A stretch of DNA of 64,000 nt from Clostridium grantii DSM 8605 (lineage in GTDB: Bacteria; Bacillota; Clostridia; Clostridiales; Clostridiaceae): positions 1 through 64,000 of the forward strand of contig NZ_FQXM01000004.1 in NCBI RefSeq assembly GCF_900129965.1. The letters run 5' to 3'. The first letter of the stretch is position 1, and every line of letters begins with the position of its first letter. The notes beneath the pieces are model-generated. The model was not told where the DNA came from. It ran no database searches and saw only the letters and a program-made list of their open reading frames with translations. A program made the position numbers and the translations under genes. Positions 58,623-64,000 of this stretch are shown here, piece after piece.

Positions 58623-61600
58623 TTATTCATTATAATCAAACAACTTAATAATTTCCTCTTCACTCATAGCCCCGAAACTGTCACCGCTAGATAATTCATC
58701 TCCCATTAATTCTGATATAAGTTTTTTCTTTTCTTCTTGAAGTAAAATGATTTTCTCCTCAATAGTTCCTTTAGCAATAATCTTTACAACTTCCACCACA
58801 TTTTTTTGTCCTATTCTATGAGCTCTGTCTGTAGCTTGTTGCTCTACTGCCGGATTCCACCATGGATCAAAGTGAACTACAATATCTGCTGAGGTTAAAT
58901 TAAGTCCTGTTCCACCTGCCTTTAAGCTTATTAGAAATACAAGATTTTCTCCCTGGTTAAAATCCTTTACCATTTCCATTCTTTTTGATGAAGGAACCGA
59001 TCCATCTAAATAACTATAAAGGATTCTTTCTTCCACAAGTCTTTTATTTATATTTTTAAGCACTGAGGTGAATTGAGAGAAAACAAGAATTTTATGATTT
59101 CCTTCTATGCTTTCATGAAGTAGATCTATTAAAGCTTCTATTTTTCCGCTTCCTCCATTATAATCCTTCATCAATACGGAAGGATCTAAGCATAGTTGTC
59201 TTAACTTTGTTAAATAAGCTAGAATTTCTATCTTACTTTTTTTGAATTCTTCGTCCTTAACCTTTTTTTCAATAAGCTCCACTGCATGATTTGCATATAT
59301 TCCATAAACCTTTTTTTGTTCCTCACTCATTTCAATCATAAGTGTTTTTTCTATTTTCTCCGGTAATTCTTTTAAAACATCTTTTTTTCTTCTCCTAAGA
59401 ATAAATGGCTTGATAAGATTATTTAATTCCTCTAAAACTTCTGGGCTTTCTTTTAGTTTTTTATGATATCTTACACTAAATATCTTTTCATCATACAAAT
59501 ATCCAGGCATAATAAAATCAAATATTGACCATAATTCCATAAGTGAATTTTCTATTGGAGTTCCTGATAAAGCAAATTTACATCTTGCTTTTATTTCTTT
59601 CATAGCTTTTGCATTTTGAGAATGAGGATTTTTTATATATTGTGCTTCATCTAAAATACAATAATCAAAATCTATACTTTTATAAGCCTCTAAATCATTT
59701 TTTAATAAATTATAGGTAGTTATAACAACATCAAATTTTTCTATGTTTTTCAATATTTCTTCTCTTTCTTCAATTGAGCCATTTGCAGCTGCAACCCTAA
59801 CTGAAGGTGCAAACTTTTCAAATTCACTTACCCAGTTATAGGTTAAAGATGTTGGAGCTACAATCAAAGATTTACTTTTTTTATTAGATAATATAAAAGT
59901 AATAGCTTGAAGGGTTTTACCAAGGCCCATCTCATCTCCTAAAATTCCTCCAAATCCTAAATAATCTAAGGTTTTAAACCAATTATACCCTAGCTTTTGA
60001 TATTTTCTAAGTTCCCCTTTTAATTCTATTGGCTCTTTGAATATGAGTTTATTTATATTCTTTAATTTATCTTTAATTTCTTTCAGTTCTTGTTTTCCTT
60101 TTAAATATCTAATATTATTTTCTTCCAAATAATTATGTATAAAAGTTGCTTTATTTTTACTTATATCAATATGATTTTCATTAACTCCCTTAGGAGAAAT
60201 CATATCCAAAAGCTTTAAAAATTTATTAAGCTCTAATTCCTTTAAATCTAGATATTCTCCGCTATTAAGTTTATAATATTTAAGATTATCTCTAAATGCT
60301 TTAAGTATATTTGAGGTTTCTTTTAATGGAATATCACCTATTTTAAAATCCATCTCTAAATAATTATATTTCCCTGCCTTAATTTCTCCATTAATTGATT
60401 TTGAGCCCAAAGATTTTATTCCTTTAAAATTTTCCGAATAATAAACCTGACCTATTTCTTGAAGTTTTTCAATTTTATTTTTAAAGAATTCAAATATTTC
60501 ATTTTCTTCCTTTGTGAAATAAAATTCTTTCTTTATTTCTTCAAATCCTAGAGAGTAAAGAAGTTTTTTTACTTGGTTTTCTTTATTAACATCTCTATAT
60601 ATTATTTTTTCTTCACAATATTCATTTATATTAAATTCAAAGTTTTTATATTTTACTTTTAATAAAAGAGAAATTTTTTTTCCTATTTGATCAAAGTAAA
60701 AATTAAATTCACATTTAGCTGAAACTATTTTATCCTTTATAGTTTTGGCCAGCGTAACATTATTGGATAAAGTATTAAGGTCAGGAATTAACTTTCTTAG
60801 TACAGTTTCTTCCTCCTCCTTACTTATAGTTACAACCTTTGCTTCATTAAATACATGAAGGTATGGACTTATTTTATAGCAAAACTCATGCTCTGGTATA
60901 TAAATAGAAGTTCCATATAAAAAAGCATTGTTTTTAGACCCTAAAACCATGGGCATTCCGATAACAGATTTTAAAATATAATCACCTTTTATTATCTTCA
61001 AATCAAAATCTATGGGTGGAGACTGTTTTAAAATTTCTGTGTCCACATCTCTTGAAAAAAAACCTTCACTTAAATACACTCTATGCTTGCTGATAAGCTC
61101 AAAAAATTCTCTAACCAAATATCTAGGAATATTAATATATTTTCCGTCTATGTATTTATCTTTACCTCTATTAAAAGACTTTTCATTTGTGTCCATTTCT
61201 TTTAACATCTCAATAAAATCTATAAGTCTTTTATCCTTTGTACTTAAACTATTCTCCTTTACATTAAATATAAAGTTATTACTATATTTTAAAGGAAATT
61301 TATTATGATAGCACACCAAAAAATGCTCAATATCTTTCAAAATGTAAAGATTTCTTGAATTAGTAGATTTAACCCCTATTTTAAAGTAAGCCGATATTTC
61401 GTCACTCCACTGATTTTTATTTACAAATACCTCTATCTTAATTTCTTTTTTATTTTTTTCCTCTCCTAAAAGAATGGATAAAATATTATTTTTATTTTCA
61501 AATATACTTTCTACCACTTTATCGGATTTTTTTAAAAATGGATGCTCAACTAACTCACTCAAGGATTTATAATAGGTAGCAACTAAATGTTTGCAACAAT

Positions 61601-61874
61601 AATTACTTTTTTTAAATTCATTTTTTTCATAATCCAAGCAACTACAATGAGTGGTAAATATACTTTTATTTTCCCAATCCATTTCAATTTTCGTGTGATA
61701 CTCATTAAATAAATTTTCTGAAATAACATTCCCATCTATGCAAATAAAATTTTCTTCAATATTTATATCTAATGAGGAAATCAAATCATTATTAAGCACT
61801 CTTTGCCCTTTAGCATGATTTTTTCCCGCTGTTCCTTCATTAAATATTTGTAATAATAAATCTTCTGTCAACAT
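58623..61874 (-). CDS. SNF2-family helicase with SWIM zinc finger
   Basis: A 1083-residue DNA-dependent ATPase. The N-terminal SWIM finger is CSCLDYEKNEFKKSNYCCKH (about residue 77-96). A large middle region of the bacterial SNF2 type follows to about 610. The helicase core begins with GGILGDEMGLGKTLQAI (Walker A), then DYCILDEAQYIKNP (DEAQ), SGTPIENS (motif III), and the C-terminal lobe with LISLKAGGTGLNL and QATDRAHRIGQ (motif VI). It probably remodels or translocates on DNA. It is monocistronic and neighbours tlp. Confidence 0.93.
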   Translation of the reverse strand: MLTEDLLLQIFNEGTAGKNHAKGQRVLNNDLISSLDINIEENFICIDGNVISENLFNEYHTKIEMDWENKSIFTTHCSCLDYEKNEFKKSNYCCKHLVATYYKSLSELVEHPFLKKSDKVVESIFENKNNILSILLGEEKNKKEIKIEVFVNKNQWSDEISAYFKIGVKSTNSRNLYILKDIEHFLVCYHNKFPLKYSNNFIFNVKENSLSTKDKRLIDFIEMLKEMDTNEKSFNRGKDKYIDGKYINIPRYLVREFFELISKHRVYLSEGFFSRDVDTEILKQSPPIDFDLKIIKGDYILKSVIGMPMVLGSKNNAFLYGTSIYIPEHEFCYKISPYLHVFNEAKVVTISKEEEETVLRKLIPDLNTLSNNVTLAKTIKDKIVSAKCEFNFYFDQIGKKISLLLKVKYKNFEFNINEYCEEKIIYRDVNKENQVKKLLYSLGFEEIKKEFYFTKEENEIFEFFKNKIEKLQEIGQVYYSENFKGIKSLGSKSINGEIKAGKYNYLEMDFKIGDIPLKETSNILKAFRDNLKYYKLNSGEYLDLKELELNKFLKLLDMISPKGVNENHIDISKNKATFIHNYLEENNIRYLKGKQELKEIKDKLKNINKLIFKEPIELKGELRKYQKLGYNWFKTLDYLGFGGILGDEMGLGKTLQAITFILSNKKSKSLIVAPTSLTYNWVSEFEKFAPSVRVAAANGSIEEREEILKNIEKFDVVITTYNLLKNDLEAYKSIDFDYCILDEAQYIKNPHSQNAKAMKEIKARCKFALSGTPIENSLMELWSIFDFIMPGYLYDEKIFSVRYHKKLKESPEVLEELNNLIKPFILRRRKKDVLKELPEKIEKTLMIEMSEEQKKVYGIYANHAVELIEKKVKDEEFKKSKIEILAYLTKLRQLCLDPSVLMKDYNGGSGKIEALIDLLHESIEGNHKILVFSQFTSVLKNINKRLVEERILYSYLDGSVPSSKRMEMVKDFNQGENLVFLISLKAGGTGLNLTSADIVVHFDPWWNPAVEQQATDRAHRIGQKNVVEVVKIIAKGTIEEKIILLQEEKKKLISELMGDELSSGDSFGAMSEEEIIKLFDYNE

Positions 61875-62093
61875 TCTATCACCCTTTAATTTTAACTTAA
61901 CTTTTATTATATCATAAATACAGATAATTCACCTATTTACAAGTGTCTGTTAATTAATTGTAAATTTTATAATAACTATCTGTAAATTTTAAGAAATTTA
62001 ATACATTAATTGGTAATATTGTTTGTGTAGAATATTATATATTATACTATTTTCTATATATTATTTTTTTAAGGATTTATTTTTAATAAGGAG

Positions 62094-63032
62094 ATGGACA
62101 CTATACAAAGATATAACGCAGTATTTGAAGGAGGCGGAATTAGGGGTATTGGTATAATTGGCGCCTTAAAATTTTTGCATAAATGCAATATAGAATGGGA
62201 AAATTTCGCAGGAACCTCTGTAGGCTCAATAATCGCCGCTTTACTTGCAGCTAATTATACTCCTCAGGAAATGCAAGATATTCTATCTGAAATCAATTAT
62301 CTAGATTTTTTAGATACTGAAAACTTACACAGAGTACCCTTAATAGGAAAGCACTTATCCGTTTTAAAAGAAAAAGGTATATACTCAGGAGAATATTTTG
62401 AAAATTGGATAAAAGAACTTTTAATGAAAAAAGAAATAGTAACCTTTGAAGATGTTAGTTATAATGGCATTTCAAAATTAAAAATTATGGCCACAGATAT
62501 AACTTTAAAAAGAAAACTCTTATTACCTGATGATTTAATTTACTATGGAATAGACCCAATGAAATTTGAAATAGCTAAAGCTATTCGGATGAGCATAAGC
62601 ATCCCCTTTTATTTTAAACCTGTGAAATTTCAATACAGCAATAATTTTAGCTATATAGTTGATGGGGCTGTTTGTTGCAATTACCCCTTAAGAATTTTTG
62701 ATGATAAAAATAAGTATTCACAGCCAACGCTAGGTTTCAAATTTATGAATTCTGATTTAAGTTTAACTTCTCAAGGGAAAACAGATGCAATGTCCTTTTT
62801 AATGGATATTACTAGTACAATGGCCACTGTTTCTCATGATCAAATTTTAACAAAAGAAGATGAAGAAAGAACCATATTTATTCCTACAAATGGAGTAGAT
62901 GCTACAGATTTTAATATTTCAAAACAGAAAAGTATTGATTTATTTAAGGTTGGCTATAAAGCTGCTTCTTTGTTTTGGAGTAATACTATTGAAAATGAAG
63001 TTACCGATGAAAATACAACTACAGCCTCATAA
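62094..63032 (+). CDS. Patatin-like phospholipase, second paralogue
   Basis: A 312-residue patatin-fold hydrolase: FEGGGIRGIGIIGALKF, nucleophile S42 in AGTSVGSIIAALLA, and Asp D191 in YIVDGAVCCNYP. Blocks ATDITLKRKLLLPDDLIYYGI and AIRMSISIPFYFKP are shared with the patatin at 22300, so the two are paralogues. The catalytic Asp loop reads DGA instead of DGG. AAGGAG ends directly against the ATG, leaving no spacer; an in-frame ATA nine bases on would be better placed. No signal peptide. Confidence 0.85.
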   Translation: MDTIQRYNAVFEGGGIRGIGIIGALKFLHKCNIEWENFAGTSVGSIIAALLAANYTPQEMQDILSEINYLDFLDTENLHRVPLIGKHLSVLKEKGIYSGEYFENWIKELLMKKEIVTFEDVSYNGISKLKIMATDITLKRKLLLPDDLIYYGIDPMKFEIAKAIRMSISIPFYFKPVKFQYSNNFSYIVDGAVCCNYPLRIFDDKNKYSQPTLGFKFMNSDLSLTSQGKTDAMSFLMDITSTMATVSHDQILTKEDEERTIFIPTNGVDATDFNISKQKSIDLFKVGYKAASLFWSNTIENEVTDENTTTAS

Positions 63033-63039
63033 TAAATGT

Positions 63040-63077
63040 TAAAAAGATAAGCTTTTTTATAAAGCCTATCTTTTTTT
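63040..63077 (+). terminator. Rho-independent terminator of the second patatin gene
   Basis: AAAAAGATAAGCTT pairs with AAGCCTATCTTTTT with two interruptions, and a T-run follows. Confidence 0.75.
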
Positions 63078-63238
63078 GATACAATAATTTGCATAATTAC
63101 TATATATATACTTTATAATAAATTAAATTTTGTAATATATTTGTTACTTAATAGTTTAAATTTCTATGTATAATGATTATGTAAACAATATTAAATTGTA
63201 TTTTAAATCATATTAAGTAAATATCAGGAGGATAAATC

Positions 63239-64000
63239 ATGAAAAGGAAATTTGCTCCAATATTAATTTCATTGTTCATTACCATTCTACTAGCAGTGTT
63301 CATCAATCAATTGTTTTTACCAGTTTTAAATTTAAAATATTTTGGTTCTGTTCTAATTATTCTTATTTTATCTATTCCATTATCTATAGGTATAGGTTAT
63401 TCCACAAAAAAAACCTTAGCCTATCTTATTGCTCCATCATTAATAATTCTCTTTATGCTGGCAAATATGATTATTTCAAGTGGTATAGTGAATAACACAA
63501 AAAAACGTGCTTTAATAGGTCAAATAACAGCAAAGGATTTTTCTACAGATATTTCCCCTATAGATTTAACTCAAATCCCAGTAGTTGATCAAGAATTAGC
63601 ACAAAACTTAGGTGATAAAAAGCTTGGGGAGCAAGTAGCTCTTGGAAGTCAAGTAACTCTTGGACAATTTACAAAACAAAATGTAAATGGAAAACTTTTT
63701 TGGGTGGCTCCATTAACACACTCCGGTTTTTTCAAATGGAATTCAAATAAAGATGGTACTCCTGGTTATATTATGATAAGTGCAACCAATCAAGGAGATA
63801 TAAGCTTAGTTCAAACTATAAATAACAAAGATGTTAAAATAAAATATCAACCTTCTGGATTTTTCAATGATGATTTAGCTAGACATGTATATAATGCTGG
63901 TTATAAAAATACTGGGCTTACTGACTACTCCTTTGAGTTAGATGATGAAGGTAATCCATTTTGGGTTATAACTAAATATGAAAATACTTTTGGTTTTACA
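63239..64000 (+). CDS. Membrane protein, unrecognised (cut by window edge)
   Basis: 254 codons are open from an ATG with CAGGAGG seven bases upstream, and the frame continues out of the window. Three membrane helices lie at about residues 6-27, 33-54 and 61-83, followed by a soluble region starting near residue 95 (DFSTDISPIDLTQIPVVDQ, then VNGKLFWVAPLTHSGFF, GTPGYIMISATNQGD). The soluble part has the beta-rich look of a surface or extracytoplasmic domain. I do not recognise the family; downstream sequence is needed for that. Confidence 0.75.
   Translation, partial: MKRKFAPILISLFITILLAVFINQLFLPVLNLKYFGSVLIILILSIPLSIGIGYSTKKTLAYLIAPSLIILFMLANMIISSGIVNNTKKRALIGQITAKDFSTDISPIDLTQIPVVDQELAQNLGDKKLGEQVALGSQVTLGQFTKQNVNGKLFWVAPLTHSGFFKWNSNKDGTPGYIMISATNQGDISLVQTINNKDVKIKYQPSGFFNDDLARHVYNAGYKNTGLTDYSFELDDEGNPFWVITKYENTFGFT

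Noticed and set aside
1..64000. tRNA or rRNA genes.
   Set aside because: I looked for GC-rich cloverleaf-like or ribosomal blocks in the gaps and saw none; the gaps are AT-rich or explained by the listed elements.

Overview
The window is AT-rich, gene-dense DNA that looks like the chromosome of an endospore-forming Clostridium-type Firmicute. Evidence for this is the small acid-soluble spore protein Tlp, a CotH-family protein, strong AGGAGG-type ribosome binding sites, A/T-ending codons, many rho-independent terminators and a Firmicute lysine riboswitch. I saw no rRNA, tRNA, CRISPR array or phage structural genes. The taxonomic call is inference from sequence style and gene content, not from a database search.

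Layout. 1-144: tail of a probable transposase. 508-2761: a selenium/sulfur-type group (glyoxalase, YedF without its TusA domain, DUF3343, class V aminotransferase), followed by an aldo/keto reductase. 3874-8223: YitT protein, GntR/FCD regulator, a lipoyl-bearing dihydrolipoamide dehydrogenase, an AhpD-like protein and a MarR regulator. 8267-11991: a YkuI-like EAL phosphodiesterase, a histidine kinase with a broken response regulator separated by an array of five tiny hairpins, and an MntA/HepT toxin-antitoxin pair. 12164-18213: a six-gene response regulator/ABC/permease/ABC/permease/kinase operon. 18306-22094: a TetR-controlled ABC-2 exporter operon with a consensus promoter and a double TGAC-N6-GTCA operator. 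22300-26795: a patatin phospholipase, two unrecognised proteins, a SulP transporter and an orphan protein. 27116-32758: a CotH / DUF4956 / VTC-type polyphosphate polymerase module divergent from an OmpR-family two-component system, with a repeated 38-bp box between them.

32881-42691 is a more eroded stretch. It holds a HAD phosphatase, an insertion sequence whose transposase carries two in-frame TGA codons, a hemerythrin-like protein, a pyruvate phosphate dikinase reduced to its ATP-binding domain, a NifX-like protein, DUF975, a MarR/MATE pair, a histidine-kinase remnant and a decayed HMA-TauE-cupredoxin gene. 42773-46792 carries catalase-peroxidase KatG, a coiled-coil protein and a glutamine amidotransferase-like protein. 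47477-50245 is a lysine-riboswitch-controlled amino-acid ABC importer. 50372-54190 is a nicotinamide/NAD salvage operon: a frameshifted Nudix regulator, a short PRPP-synthetase-like protein, a PncA-like hydrolase and a NadV-like transferase. 54458-64000 holds an ABC-2 exporter, a PfkB kinase, an EF-hand protein, Tlp, a SWIM/SNF2 helicase, a second patatin and the start of a membrane protein that runs off the end.

The most unexpected features are: (1) a duplicated ~150-bp element (36248 and 47215) that on the minus strand looks like a small RNA gene, with a promoter, an invariant C-rich loop and a terminator stem with compensatory changes; (2) the five-hairpin array between a kinase and its truncated regulator; (3) the NAD operon, whose PRPP-synthetase-like plus NAMPT-like pair matches in composition the phage NAD+ reconstitution pathway NARP1; (4) the CotH/DUF4956/VTC module with PhoB-like 11-bp-spaced boxes; and (5) an AhpD-like protein paired with a dihydrolipoamide dehydrogenase that carries its own lipoyl arm.
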